This document shows positions 17,692 to 25,851 of a DNA stretch of 64,000 bases, in pieces (the stretch's first letter is position 1; every line of letters starts with the position of its first letter). A model generated the notes under the pieces. It saw only the letters and a program-made list of their open reading frames with translations, was not told the DNA's origin and ran no database searches. The DNA lies in the NCBI GenBank assembly GCA_000702685.1, contig JNJD01000010.1, forward strand, positions 1 through 64,000, written 5' to 3'. A program made the position numbers and the translations under genes. This DNA comes from Lachnospiraceae bacterium AC2028 (GTDB lineage: Bacteria > Bacillota > Clostridia > Lachnospirales > Lachnospiraceae).

Positions 17692-19035
17692 ATGAAATTC
17701 AAAAAGACAGCCATTATACTGGCTATGACACTTGTACTCAGCGCATGCGGCAAGACCGGACAGGCGGATCCCGCACCCGCGGAGACCGGTCAGGAGACTC
17801 AGGAAGCTCAGCCCGAAGAGACCGCTACCGAACCCGCAGAACCCGTTTCGGAGCCCGTCGTATCAGAGCCCGAACCCGAACCTGCTCCGGAGCCCGCAGA
17901 GGACGAGCCCCTTACATTCATCACGGACTGCGGCACAACAACCATTAACGGTTATACCGTAAAGCCCATCCCTGATAACGATGCTTTCGAATTCGTAATG
18001 GGAATGCACGGCGGCATCAACCTCGGAAATGCATTCGATGCATCCGACTGCACCTGGGTTGCGAATGAACTCGATTACGAGAGCGCATGGTGCGGAGCCA
18101 AGACCACATACGCGTATATCGACTCGCTCTGCAACGAAGGCTTCAACGTGATCCGTATACCCGTGTCGTGGCACAACCACGTTGATGCGAATTACAATAT
18201 CAGCCAGGCATGGCTTGCAAGGGTAACAGATATCGTTGACTACTGTCTCGGAAAAGACATGTATGTCATCATCAACATCCATCACGATACCGATAAGAAC
18301 TACTTCTATCCCGATTCGGCTCACCTTGATAAGACTCTTAAATATACCGAAGCTATCTGGACACAGCTCGCAGAGCATTTCAAGGACCGCAGCAATAAGC
18401 TGATCTTCGAATGCATCAATGAGCCCAGACTGAAGGATACCGATCTCGAGTGGTGGTTCTCTTCCGAGAATGCTACGGTGCTCGATGCCTATGATGCACT
18501 CATGCAGGCCAACCAGTTATTCGTCGATACCGTAAGAGCTTCGGGCGGAAATAATGCCGACAGATTCCTTGTCGTATGCGGCTACTGCCAGATGCCTTCC
18601 GCAACCACGTCGAACAACTTCTCGCTTCCGACGGATTCCGCGAAGAACAGGATCATCGTAAGCGTTCACTCATACAGACCCTACGACTTTGCCGGCAATG
18701 TCGACGGCAATTCCGATTTCGGCGAGCCGGAAAAGAAAGACAACAAGCAGGTCTTTTCATCCCTCTATGACCGCTTTGTCGCAAACGGCATTCCCGTCAT
18801 AATCGGCGAGTACGGATGTATCGATAAGAGCAATGATGCCGACAGGCTTGAGTACTACAGATTCATGGGTGAGTGCTCCGCGCTTTATTCCATCCCCATC
18901 ATCGCCTGGGACAATAACGAATTCAACAATACAAACGGCATCGTGGCCGAAAGCTACGGATTCATCGACAGGGCATCCGGCAACGTAGTCCTCAGGGATC
19001 TTGTCGATGCAATGACCGATACTTACAAGCAGTAA
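17692..19035 (+). CDS. GH5-family endoglucanase lipoprotein
   Basis: Secreted, lipid-anchored glycoside hydrolase of 447 residues that probably cuts beta-1,4-glucan (cellulose, mixed-linkage glucan) outside the cell. The signal peptide ends in the lipobox LSAC near residue 19. A flexible Pro/Glu-rich linker (about 25-70) follows. The catalytic domain has MHGGINLGNAFDAS, GFNVIRIPVSWHNHVD, IINIHHD, the acid/base glutamate in FECINEPR (Glu244) and the nucleophile in VIIGEYGC (Glu373), with IIAWDNNE near the end. The ATG behind AGAGGTG is chosen over an upstream one. No carbohydrate-binding module is seen. Exact substrate subfamily is not settled. Confidence 0.92.
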   Translation: MKFKKTAIILAMTLVLSACGKTGQADPAPAETGQETQEAQPEETATEPAEPVSEPVVSEPEPEPAPEPAEDEPLTFITDCGTTTINGYTVKPIPDNDAFEFVMGMHGGINLGNAFDASDCTWVANELDYESAWCGAKTTYAYIDSLCNEGFNVIRIPVSWHNHVDANYNISQAWLARVTDIVDYCLGKDMYVIINIHHDTDKNYFYPDSAHLDKTLKYTEAIWTQLAEHFKDRSNKLIFECINEPRLKDTDLEWWFSSENATVLDAYDALMQANQLFVDTVRASGGNNADRFLVVCGYCQMPSATTSNNFSLPTDSAKNRIIVSVHSYRPYDFAGNVDGNSDFGEPEKKDNKQVFSSLYDRFVANGIPVIIGEYGCIDKSNDADRLEYYRFMGECSALYSIPIIAWDNNEFNNTNGIVAESYGFIDRASGNVVLRDLVDAMTDTYKQ

Positions 19036-19103
19036 AAACTATTTTCAGAAACCGTGACCGGAAATCTCCTTTTTCCGTCCATATAAGTGAAGGAGGAACT
19101 GAC

Positions 19104-19661
19104 GTGGAAGATTCTGCGATAATAGAACTCTTTTTTGCCAGGAACGAAGAAGCCATCAAAGAGACGGCATCCAAGTACGGAAGGATGCTTAAGTCGGTTG
19201 CGCTCCGCATACTCCGCAATATGGAGGACGCAGAAGAATCCGTCAGCGACACTTATATGAAAACATGGAATTCCATCCCTCCCACCAGACCGAATGTTTT
19301 TTCGGCTTTCCTTACCAGGATCACGAGAAACATTTCCCTCGATATGCTCGACAGAGAGCATGCGGAGAAAAGAGGCGCGGGCGAGATCCCCGCTCTGCTC
19401 GATGAACTTGAGGAGTGCATAGCCGACAACCGCATTCCCGTTCCCGGTGAAGGAATGGAGCTTCGCGAGATCCTGAACGCATTTCTCGAGGGTGAGAAGC
19501 CCGAAGCCAGGAAGATCTTCGTGAGAAGATATTTTTTCGGCAGCGAGGTAAAAGAGATCGCGGAATTCTACGGACTCGGTGAGAGCAAAGTCAAGATGAC
19601 GCTTGCAAGGTCCAGGGAAAGACTCAGGAAATGCCTTGAGGAAGAAGGTGTTACGGTATGA
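19104..19661 (+). CDS. ECF-type RNA polymerase sigma factor
   Basis: A 185-residue sigma-70 family protein. Region 2 spans about residues 15-75 (YGRMLKSVALRILRNMEDAEESVSDTYMKTWN) and region 4 about 120-175 (ARKIFVRRYFFGSEVKEIAEFYGLGESKVKMTLARSRERLRKCL). Start is a GTG at 19104 with AAGGAGG 7 bases before it. Its stop overlaps the next gene by four bases (ATGA), and that gene encodes a membrane protein of anti-sigma type, so the pair forms the usual regulatory couple that responds to an envelope signal. Target promoters are unknown. Confidence 0.9.
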   Translation: MEDSAIIELFFARNEEAIKETASKYGRMLKSVALRILRNMEDAEESVSDTYMKTWNSIPPTRPNVFSAFLTRITRNISLDMLDREHAEKRGAGEIPALLDELEECIADNRIPVPGEGMELREILNAFLEGEKPEARKIFVRRYFFGSEVKEIAEFYGLGESKVKMTLARSRERLRKCLEEEGVTV

Positions 19662-20512
19662 CGGACAAGAACAGATTACTCAGAGCCATCGGTGATATCG
19701 ATGACAAATACATAACGGAGATCCTCGCGGAAGATGCGAAGGGCAGCGGGAAAGTGGTCAAGGTGCCCTTTAATCAAAAGCCCGTGATTAAATACATGAA
19801 GTATTATCTTCCCGCTGCGGCTGCGCTTGTGATAGTTGTCGCATGCGTAAAGTCGGGATTGTTCTCGGGATTCGGGGCAAACGGCTCGGCATCTTACGAT
19901 TCCGCGGCTCCCGCGGCCACGGCGGACGCACCGGACTATGCCGTAAATTCGGCGGCGGAATGTGCGGAAGAGGCGGAGGCAATGCCCATGACTGACGGAT
20001 TTATGGATGAGACTGCGGGAGTGACGGATGCCGGAGCAACGAATTCCGACAAGGATGCCGTCGAATCAAGCGTAAATTATCTGGCACCCGATGGGGATGT
20101 ATCGATCGGAATGCCCAATCCCTTCGTAGAATGCAGGACGCTGGCCGAAGCTGAACAGATCGCGGGATTTAAATTCAGCGTTCCCGATAATCTCGATAAA
20201 AGATACAAAACCGTGATCCGTGCCATAGACGGATCTCTCATCGAGATAATCTATTTTGACGGTGACAGGGAAGTCTATCGTATCCGTAAGGGAACCGACC
20301 GTGATGTGAGCGGAGATTATAACGACTATTCGATCTCTGTCTGCATTGATTCCGCAAACTGGGCCGCAGAGCTTAAGGGTAACGCAGAAGGCTACACCGA
20401 CTGCGCCGTATGGGTGGATGACGAAGGCTACGGTTATTCGATAACCGCAGGAGAAGAATCACTCGAAACCGCAAAAGTCGAATATATCATCGAACGTTTA
20501 ATGCAGCAGTAA
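19658..20512 (+). CDS. Putative membrane-bound anti-sigma factor
   Basis: A 284-residue protein with a short cytoplasmic N terminus (about 1-48, MTDKNRLLRAIGDIDDKYI), one membrane segment (about 49-66, YYLPAAAALVIVVACV), a low-complexity Ala/Asp/Glu stretch and an extracytoplasmic domain from about residue 145 (TLAEAEQIAGFKFSVPDNL). The layout and the four-base overlap with the sigma factor gene fit an anti-sigma regulator. The canonical zinc-binding HxxxCxxC motif of ZAS anti-sigmas is not visible, so family membership is inferred from context. Confidence 0.7.
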   Translation: MTDKNRLLRAIGDIDDKYITEILAEDAKGSGKVVKVPFNQKPVIKYMKYYLPAAAALVIVVACVKSGLFSGFGANGSASYDSAAPAATADAPDYAVNSAAECAEEAEAMPMTDGFMDETAGVTDAGATNSDKDAVESSVNYLAPDGDVSIGMPNPFVECRTLAEAEQIAGFKFSVPDNLDKRYKTVIRAIDGSLIEIIYFDGDREVYRIRKGTDRDVSGDYNDYSISVCIDSANWAAELKGNAEGYTDCAVWVDDEGYGYSITAGEESLETAKVEYIIERLMQQ

Positions 20513-20533
20513 AAAAGTGATATAATACCCGTA
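20498..20533 (+). promoter_or_regulatory. Extended -10 promoter abutting the deacetylase start codon
   Basis: TGATATAAT (18 to 26 of 20500; -10 hexamer TATAAT at 20521-20526) has the extended TGN element. A weak -35 TTAATG is at 20498-20503 with 17-base spacing. The expected transcription start falls on or within a base of the ATG at 20533, and no Shine-Dalgarno sequence exists, which predicts a leaderless mRNA. Confidence 0.6.
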
Positions 20534-21162
20534 TGGATGATAAAAAGATAATCGCACTTACATTTGATGACGGACCTTCAGACACCACGTCTCTGAAGGT
20601 CCTTTCGAAACTCAAAAAATACGGCGTTCCCGGAAGCTTCTTTCTCATAGGGCAGGAGATAACTCCCGAAAGAGAATATATCGTCAGGGAAGAGCTTGCC
20701 TACGGATGTGACATAGAGAATCATTCCCTTACGCACTCCGATATGACTAAGCTCGATGCCGGAACAATCCGCGCAGAGATCGAAGAGACCACCCGCAGGA
20801 TCGTTGCCATAACCGGTAAGGAGCCTGAATTCTTCAGGCCTCCGTATATTCTGTGCAATGATACGATGTTCCAAAACATTCCGTACATATTCATATGCGG
20901 ACTCGCATGTGATGACTGGGTTCCGGAAGTGACGGCCGAGCAGCGTGCGCAGAAGGTTCTGGACGGAGCGCGTGATAACATGCTTGTTCTTCTCCATGAC
21001 AGTGAGGGGAACGACAACACGGTCGATGCACTTGATATCATCATCCCGGAGCTTAAGAACAGGGGCTTTGAATTTGTTACGATAAGCGAACTGTTTAAGA
21101 GAGCCGGTATTGATAAGGGTAATGCACGTAAGATCATCTATACATGTACAGATGATCAATAA
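20533..21162 (+). CDS. Polysaccharide deacetylase, NodB/CE4 family
   Basis: Metal-dependent removal of acetyl groups from a polysaccharide such as peptidoglycan or an N-acetylated glycan. The 209-residue domain has the CE4 motifs in order: TFDDGPS (motif 1, metal aspartate) near residue 9, ENHSLTHSDM (motif 2, metal histidines), RPPYILCN (motif 3), DDWVPE (motif 4) and LVLLHDSE (motif 5). No signal peptide or membrane segment is seen, unusual for an enzyme expected to work on the wall; it may act inside or be exported otherwise. The ATG abuts its own -10 element, predicting leaderless translation. Confidence 0.88.
   Translation: MDDKKIIALTFDDGPSDTTSLKVLSKLKKYGVPGSFFLIGQEITPEREYIVREELAYGCDIENHSLTHSDMTKLDAGTIRAEIEETTRRIVAITGKEPEFFRPPYILCNDTMFQNIPYIFICGLACDDWVPEVTAEQRAQKVLDGARDNMLVLLHDSEGNDNTVDALDIIIPELKNRGFEFVTISELFKRAGIDKGNARKIIYTCTDDQ
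21132..21157. repeat. 26-bp palindrome at the 3' end of the deacetylase gene
   Basis: GATCATCT-a-TACATGTA-c-AGATGATC is symmetric over 26 bp apart from one mismatched pair. It covers the last codons of the deacetylase gene and lies about 30 bases before the start of the next gene. It could be a transcript-end hairpin (no T tract) or a protein-binding site. Confidence 0.6.
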
Positions 21163-21184
21163 AGCCTTAGCAAGGAGATCTGTT

Positions 21185-22216
21185 TTGAAAAGAAAAATCT
21201 TAAGTGTACTGCTGATAGGACTTATGACCGTTTCCATGATCGCGGGATGCGGAAAAAATGAGGAACCCGCAGTGACTGCGGAAGAAGGTGAAGGGGACAG
21301 ACAGATCGTTGAAGCCGTCAACGACGAAGACGAAGATGATGAAAAGCCCGGCGACCTTCAGATCGATATGACCATCATTGATGAAGAAGACGATGATGAG
21401 GATGAAGGACCCGACATGCCCAGGTCCGACGCGTATGAGATGTTCCTTGCCGGAGAGATGGATGTAAATGTGATCGCAGATCCGGAAGACATTTATTCGG
21501 AGTATATGGTTCCCGCCGAGGGCACTTATTCCTATGATGAACTGATCGATGCCATCCTTACCGGATACCCCGGAAAATACGACGTGAAGCATACCATGTT
21601 CACACCCGATACCGGTGAGGAAGGCGATGACATACTGGTGCTTTATCTCGAAAACCACGATCCTTCTTTTTACAGCTGGATAGGATTCATGGCCTATGAT
21701 AAAGACGGACTGAACATGAGATACTGTACGACTTTCGGTTACAGAAGCTTCTTCGATCTTTACTATGACGGCTATGTACTTACCGGAGGAAGCAACGGAG
21801 CCGGCGCACAGGATTTCAATTGCCATGTTGTGCTTCCCGATTCTTCGCTGAGAACGATGTTTAAGAGCTCGCATCTTTATTCAAGCTGGTGCGGCAACAT
21901 AACATACACTCTGGATCCCGATATGGATTATGAGATCCGTCCCACTCTTACGATGGACTCGGGACTCGAGATGAATGTTCTGTATTTTGGTGACAGCGAT
22001 GTCAGATTTACCGCAAGCGGATTCAGCAACAACAAGTCCGTCAAAGCTGAAGAGGAAAGATTCATTCAGCAGATCATCGATATGGGCGCCGTACAGATAG
22101 ATGCCGATGAATATGCATCGCTTACGGATGTCGATATTGACGAGAGCAGACTCATCGATCTCGTAAAGCTGTCTAAGGACGAAGTTGTTGAAAAAGAATA
22201 CGACGCTGAAGGCTGA
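21185..22216 (+). CDS. Lipoprotein of unknown function with acidic linker
   Basis: Family not recognised. Starting from TTG at 21185 the protein has a proper signal peptide (KRKILSVLLIGLMTVSMIAGC) with lipobox IAGC; AAGGAG at 21172-21177 gives ideal spacing. An ATG at 21110 would add a charged leader and spoil the signal, so it is rejected. After the lipidated cysteine comes a very acidic segment (about 22-85, rich in Asp/Glu) that should be disordered, then a folded domain of about 250 residues with aromatic-rich beta patterns (YSWIGFMAYDKDGLNMRYCTT). It is 68 bases after the deacetylase... gap short enough for one unit. Role outside the cell, otherwise unknown. Confidence 0.8.
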   Translation: MKRKILSVLLIGLMTVSMIAGCGKNEEPAVTAEEGEGDRQIVEAVNDEDEDDEKPGDLQIDMTIIDEEDDDEDEGPDMPRSDAYEMFLAGEMDVNVIADPEDIYSEYMVPAEGTYSYDELIDAILTGYPGKYDVKHTMFTPDTGEEGDDILVLYLENHDPSFYSWIGFMAYDKDGLNMRYCTTFGYRSFFDLYYDGYVLTGGSNGAGAQDFNCHVVLPDSSLRTMFKSSHLYSSWCGNITYTLDPDMDYEIRPTLTMDSGLEMNVLYFGDSDVRFTASGFSNNKSVKAEEERFIQQIIDMGAVQIDADEYASLTDVDIDESRLIDLVKLSKDEVVEKEYDAEG

Positions 22217-22244
22217 TATTTAGATTATTCGAAAAGGTGGGATT

Positions 22245-22619
22245 ATGGCTTCTGTTGATTTTTTATCACTCAGATTCGAGAACATCAGTGAGAATGAAAA
22301 TGACACATATTCCGTTTTTTTGAACGAAGGAGAAGACGGACCCGAGATGGTCTGGTACGACTCCATGGGCGATCCCATTATTGAAGTCGGGATATCCAAA
22401 AGCGAATGGGATGATGTGAAAAAGCTCGCGGGAGAATGCGATGTCGCTTCCTGGGACGGATTCAGCGAGATGAACGAAGCCGAGATCGCAGGCTTTACCC
22501 TTGAGCTTGAAGATGAGGAAGGCAATATCATCTGGGCCGAGGGTGCGGGTTCTTTTCCCGAAGGGTTCGAAGCCTTTGAAAAGGGCATCCGAAGCATATT
22601 CTCCGGATATTTCGAGTAA
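22245..22619 (+). CDS. Small acidic protein, unknown function
   Basis: A 124-residue, strongly acidic, soluble protein with no signal peptide or membrane segment. It has several tryptophans (MVWYDSMGDPIIEVG, SKSEWDDVKKLAGECDVASWDGF). A good ribosome binding site (AAAAGGTGGG) precedes the ATG, and it follows the lipoprotein by 28 bases, so I take it as real. Family not recognised. Confidence 0.7.
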   Translation: MASVDFLSLRFENISENENDTYSVFLNEGEDGPEMVWYDSMGDPIIEVGISKSEWDDVKKLAGECDVASWDGFSEMNEAEIAGFTLELEDEEGNIIWAEGAGSFPEGFEAFEKGIRSIFSGYFE

Positions 22620-22641
22620 AAAGTTTGCAGAAAAGCTCTGA

Positions 22642-22670
22642 TTGAAAAACGTTTTCCGTTATGGTATCAT
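22642..22670 (+). promoter_or_regulatory. Promoter of hpf
   Basis: -35 TTGAAA at 22642-22647, 17-base spacer, extended -10 TGGTATCAT with hexamer at 22665-22670. The leader of about 90 bases contains GTCAC...GTGAC complementary arms (near 22696 and 22734) that could form a hairpin above the ribosome binding site AAGGCGAGGG. Confidence 0.7.
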
Positions 22671-22766
22671 TAGGATACGTCGAAAGCGTATAAGTCACAG
22701 GATCGGACACGGACAACAGATCCCGCGGCGCCGTGACGAAATTATTTATGAAGGCGAGGGATGCAT

Positions 22767-23291
22767 ATGAAATTTGTCATCATCGGCAAGAATACAACCG
22801 TAACACCCGGACTCAAGGCTTCGGTCGAAGATAAGATCGGTAAGCTGTCGAAATATTTTGATGAGGATACCACCGCTCATGTAACTCTTTCCGTAGTAAG
22901 GGAAGAGCAGAAGGTTGAGGTTACGATCCCCGTAAAGGGAACCATCATCCGTTCTGAGCAGAGCAGCTCCGATATGTACGTATCGATCGATCTTGTTGAA
23001 GAGATCATCGAGCGCCAGCTCAAGAAATACCGCAACAAGATAATCGACAGACATCAGGCGGCAGGCGACATTTCCGAATTTGCTCCCGTTGAAGAGGCAG
23101 AAGACGAGGGCATCAAGATCGTAAGGAACAAGAAGTTCGAGATCAAGCCCATGTACCCCGAAGATGCATGTATGCAGATGGATCTTCTCGGACACGGATT
23201 CTATGTATTCATCAATGCGGAGACCGATCAGGTCAATGTCGTTTACAAGCGTAAGGGCGACACCTACGGACTCATCGAACCCGAAGTATAA
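22767..23291 (+). CDS. hpf: Ribosome hibernation promoting factor, long form
   Basis: Binds the 30S subunit and pairs ribosomes into inactive 100S dimers under starvation. The N-terminal HPF/RaiA domain (about 1-105) includes MKFVIIGKNTTVTPGLKASVEDKIGKLSKYF. The C-terminal dimerisation domain (about 115-174) has KKFEIKPMYPEDACMQMDLLGHGFYVF. The length of 174 residues marks the long form. The ATG at 22767 is preferred over one 6 bases earlier because of spacing to AAGGCGAGGG. It is a single-gene unit with its own promoter and terminator. Confidence 0.95.
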   Translation: MKFVIIGKNTTVTPGLKASVEDKIGKLSKYFDEDTTAHVTLSVVREEQKVEVTIPVKGTIIRSEQSSSDMYVSIDLVEEIIERQLKKYRNKIIDRHQAAGDISEFAPVEEAEDEGIKIVRNKKFEIKPMYPEDACMQMDLLGHGFYVFINAETDQVNVVYKRKGDTYGLIEPEV

Positions 23292-23301
23292 TTGCTGAAA
23301 C

Positions 23302-23338
23302 AAAAAAGACCTTACTCGTTCGAGTAAGGTCTTTTTTT
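23302..23338. terminator. Intrinsic terminator after hpf (bidirectional)
   Basis: AAAAAAGACCTTACTCG / CGAGTAAGGTCTTTTTTT, a 17-bp stem with a two-base loop and an A tract on one side and T tract on the other. Confidence 0.93.
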
Positions 23339-23350
23339 ATGCTGATGCCG

Positions 23351-23556
23351 GGATGCATATATGATTTCTGCGATTTTAGAGCGAGCTTAGCTGTTCTTGG
23401 GAACGTATGAGCCAAAGCACATTTTTTCCCGGAAGGAAAAAATAGCGAGCACTGAGCAATGGATTGCGAATGCGAGCGGTGCGGAACTCGGAATGATATA
23501 CGTTCCCTAAGAACAGCTTAGCGAGCGGCCAATGAGCAGAAATCATATATGTATCC
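23351..23556. repeat. 206-bp imperfect inverted-repeat element
   Basis: The ends are inverted: GGATGCATATATGATTTCTGC (23351-23371) against its complement ending at 23556, one mismatch in 21. Inside, after 11-13 unrelated bases, a second pair of arms follows (CTTAGCTGTTCTTGGGAACG at about 23386 and its near-complement at about 23500-23524). The core holds a perfect hairpin ATTTTTTCC/GGAAAAAAT and several GCGAGC motifs. The element would fold into a long cloverleaf-like structure. A minus-strand frame running through it looks like a chance product. Best guess is a MITE-like or REP-like dispersed element. Confidence 0.7.
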
Positions 23557-23649
23557 GTGCCTTCGTCATAGATAAAACTATATCTAGTATCTTTATTTCT
23601 TTGATACAACTAGGTTGATAATAATGTTTGTTATTTAACACGTAAATTA

Positions 23650-23678
23650 TTGTATATACGCGGTCTGTGTGTTAAAAT
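23650..23678 (+). promoter_or_regulatory. Predicted promoter of the butyryl-CoA operon
   Basis: -35 TTGTAT at 23650-23655, 17-base spacer, extended -10 TGTTAAAAT with hexamer TAAAAT at 23673-23678. About 75 bases of untranslated leader would follow before the thl ribosome binding site CGGAGGT. Confidence 0.6.
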
Positions 23679-23761
23679 CGTACTTGGTCTGACAAAAAAA
23701 TAACAATCTCGAACCCGGGATTTTATTATTTAATGAAACAATTCAATTCGGAGGTAATCAA

Positions 23762-24958
23762 ATGGCTAAGAAGGTTGTAATCGCAGGCGCTTGCCGTACC
23801 GCAATCGGAACAATGGGTGGTTCTCTTTCAACTACTCCCGCTGCCGAGCTCGGTGCTATCGTTATCAAGGAGGCTGTTAACCGTGCAGGTATCAAGCCTG
23901 AGGATGTTGATCAGGTTTATATGGGATGTGTTATCCAGGCAGGTCTCGGACAGAACGTAGCTCGTCAGGCATCCATCAAGGCAGGTCTTCCCATCGAAGT
24001 TCCCGCTGTTACCATGAACGTTGTTTGCGGATCCGGTCTTAACTGCGTAAACCAGGCAGCTCAGATGATCATGGCAGGCGATGCGGATGTCGTTATCGCA
24101 GGCGGTATGGAGAACATGTCAATGGCTCCTTTCGCAATTCCTAACGGAAGATACGGCTATCGTATGATGTGGCCCAGCCAGAGCCAGGGCGGACTTGTTG
24201 ATACCATGGTCAAGGATGCTCTCTGGGATGCATTCAATGATTACCATATGATCACCACCGCTGATAATGTTGCCAGAGAGTGGAACCTTACAAGAGAAGA
24301 GCTCGACGAGTTCGCTCTTAAATCTCAGCAGAAGGCTTGCGCAGCTATCGAAAATGGCGCATTCAAGAAAGAGATCGTTCCCGTAGAGATCAAGAAAAAG
24401 AAGGAAGTCATCCAGTTCGATACCGATGAAGGCCCCAGAGCAGGATCCACCATCGAAGGACTTGCAAAGCTTAAGCCCCTCAATCCCGACGGATTCGTAA
24501 CCGCAGGTAATGCATCCGGAATCAATGACGGTGCAGCCGCAATGGTTCTTATGACCGAAGAGAAGGCTAAGGAGCTCGGCGTTAAGCCCATGGCTACTTT
24601 CGTAGCAGGCGCTCTTGCAGGTGTTCGTCCCGAAGTAATGGGTATCGGCCCCGTAGCTGCAACCAGAAAGGTTATGGCTAAGGCAGGATACAAGATCGAG
24701 GACTTCGACATCATCGAGGCTAACGAGGCATTCGCTGCCCAGTCCGTTGCAGTAGGCAAGGATCTCGGAATCGATGTTGACAAGCAGCTCAATCCCAACG
24801 GCGGCGCTATCGCTCTCGGACATCCCGTAGGAGCATCGGGTGCACGTATCCTTGTAACCCTTCTCCATGAGATGGAAGCTAAGGATGCAAAGAAGGGTCT
24901 TGCTACCCTCTGCATCGGCGGCGGTATGGGATGCGCAACTATCGTTGAGAGAGATTAA
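23762..24958 (+). CDS. thl: Acetyl-CoA acetyltransferase (thiolase)
   Basis: Condenses two acetyl-CoA to acetoacetyl-CoA, the entry step to butyrate. The 398-residue protein has the nucleophilic cysteine in [15 protein letters not shown] (about residue 88), the histidine in [13 protein letters not shown], and the proton-shuttling cysteine in [12 protein letters not shown] near the C terminus. It is the first gene of the thl-crt-hbd-bcd-etfB-etfA cluster. Codon use in this and the following genes is strongly biased (for example CTC/CTT, GGA/GGC), as expected for highly expressed fermentation enzymes. Start is fixed by CGGAGGT upstream. Confidence 0.97.
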   Translation: MAKKVVIAGACRTAIGTMGGSLSTTPAAELGAIVIKEAVNRAGIKPEDVDQVYMGCVIQAGLGQNVARQASIKAGLPIEVPAVTMNVVCGSGLNCVNQAAQMIMAGDADVVIAGGMENMSMAPFAIPNGRYGYRMMWPSQSQGGLVDTMVKDALWDAFNDYHMITTADNVAREWNLTREELDEFALKSQQKACAAIENGAFKKEIVPVEIKKKKEVIQFDTDEGPRAGSTIEGLAKLKPLNPDGFVTAGNASGINDGAAAMVLMTEEKAKELGVKPMATFVAGALAGVRPEVMGIGPVAATRKVMAKAGYKIEDFDIIEANEAFAAQSVAVGKDLGIDVDKQLNPNGGAIALGHPVGASGARILVTLLHEMEAKDAKKGLATLCIGGGMGCATIVERD

Positions 24959-24970
24959 TAGGAGAACACT

Positions 24971-25765
24971 ATGGCTTTCGTATTATATGAAGTAAAAGAC
25001 AGCGTTGCTGTCATCACCATCAACAGACCCGAGGCACTCAATGCACTCAACTCAGCTGTTCTTGATGAACTTAATTCCGTTATCGACGGCATCGATGTAA
25101 ATGTTGTAAGAGCTGTCGTTCTTACCGGCGCAGGCGAGAAGAGCTTTGTCGCAGGCGCAGACATCGGAGAGATGAGCACCCTTACCAAGGCTGAAGGCGA
25201 AGCTTTCGGCAAGAAGGGAAATGATGTATTCAGAAAGCTCGAGACTCTTCCCGTTCCCGTCATCGCAGCGGTAAACGGCTTTGCACTCGGCGGCGGATGT
25301 GAGATCTCGATGAGCTGTGACATCCGTATTTGCTCCGACAACGCTATGTTCGGACAGCCCGAGGTTGGTCTCGGAATCACTCCCGGATTCGGCGGAACCC
25401 AGAGACTTGCAAGAACAGTCGGCGTGGGAATGGCTAAGCAGCTTATCTACACCGCAAGAAACATCAAGGCTGACGAAGCACTCCGCATCGGTCTCGTAAA
25501 TGCAGTATATCCTCAGGCAGAGCTTATGGATGCAGCTATGAAGCTTGCTTCACAGATCGCAGCAAATGCTCCCATCGCCGTAAGGAACTGCAAGAAGGCT
25601 ATCAATGACGGACTTCAGGTAAATATCGATGACGCACTTGTCATTGAAGAGAAGCTCTTCGGAGACTGCTTCGAGTCATACGATCAGAAAGAAGGAATGG
25701 CTAACTTCCTTCGCAAGAAAGACGATCCTGCCAAGGTTAAGCAGGTTGCTTTCAAGAACGAGTAA
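24971..25765 (+). CDS. crt: 3-hydroxybutyryl-CoA dehydratase (crotonase)
   Basis: Removes water from 3-hydroxybutyryl-CoA to give crotonyl-CoA. The 264-residue crotonase-fold protein has the oxyanion-hole segment KSFVAGADIGEM (about 57-68), FALGGGCEISMSCD, and the catalytic block MFGQPEVGLGITPGFGGTQRLAR with its glutamate. AGGAGA precedes the ATG, and it starts 12 bases after thl. A strong hairpin with T tract follows, which probably reduces read-through into hbd. Confidence 0.96.
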   Translation: MAFVLYEVKDSVAVITINRPEALNALNSAVLDELNSVIDGIDVNVVRAVVLTGAGEKSFVAGADIGEMSTLTKAEGEAFGKKGNDVFRKLETLPVPVIAAVNGFALGGGCEISMSCDIRICSDNAMFGQPEVGLGITPGFGGTQRLARTVGVGMAKQLIYTARNIKADEALRIGLVNAVYPQAELMDAAMKLASQIAANAPIAVRNCKKAINDGLQVNIDDALVIEEKLFGDCFESYDQKEGMANFLRKKDDPAKVKQVAFKNE

Positions 25766-25774
25766 TTCTTTTTA

Positions 25775-25804
25775 GTCAGGACCTGAATGCAGGTCCTGAC
25801 TTTT
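25775..25804 (+). terminator. Terminator-like hairpin between crt and hbd
   Basis: GTCAGGACCTG / CAGGTCCTGAC, a perfect 11-bp stem with loop AATG, then TTTTG. It stands within the pathway cluster, so it may be a partial terminator. The following AT-rich stretch (25805-25840) could hold a second promoter (TATATA near 25832), but no clear -35 is seen. Confidence 0.75.
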
Positions 25805-25851
25805 GTAATGTTTTTTCAAAATAATTTTTTTTTATATATAAGGAGGCAAAT

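Noticed and set aside
23351-23556. raiA-motif RNA next to the hpf (raiA-type) gene
   Set aside because: The structure lies downstream of hpf behind its terminator, and the nested terminal inverted repeats fit a mobile repeat better; I could not match conserved positions of that RNA.
23376-23609. A 77-residue minus-strand frame (SARYFFLPGKNVLWLIRS...) in the gap after hpf
   Set aside because: It runs almost entirely across the 206-bp inverted repeat, has no ribosome binding site and no domain; it is most simply a by-product of the repeat.
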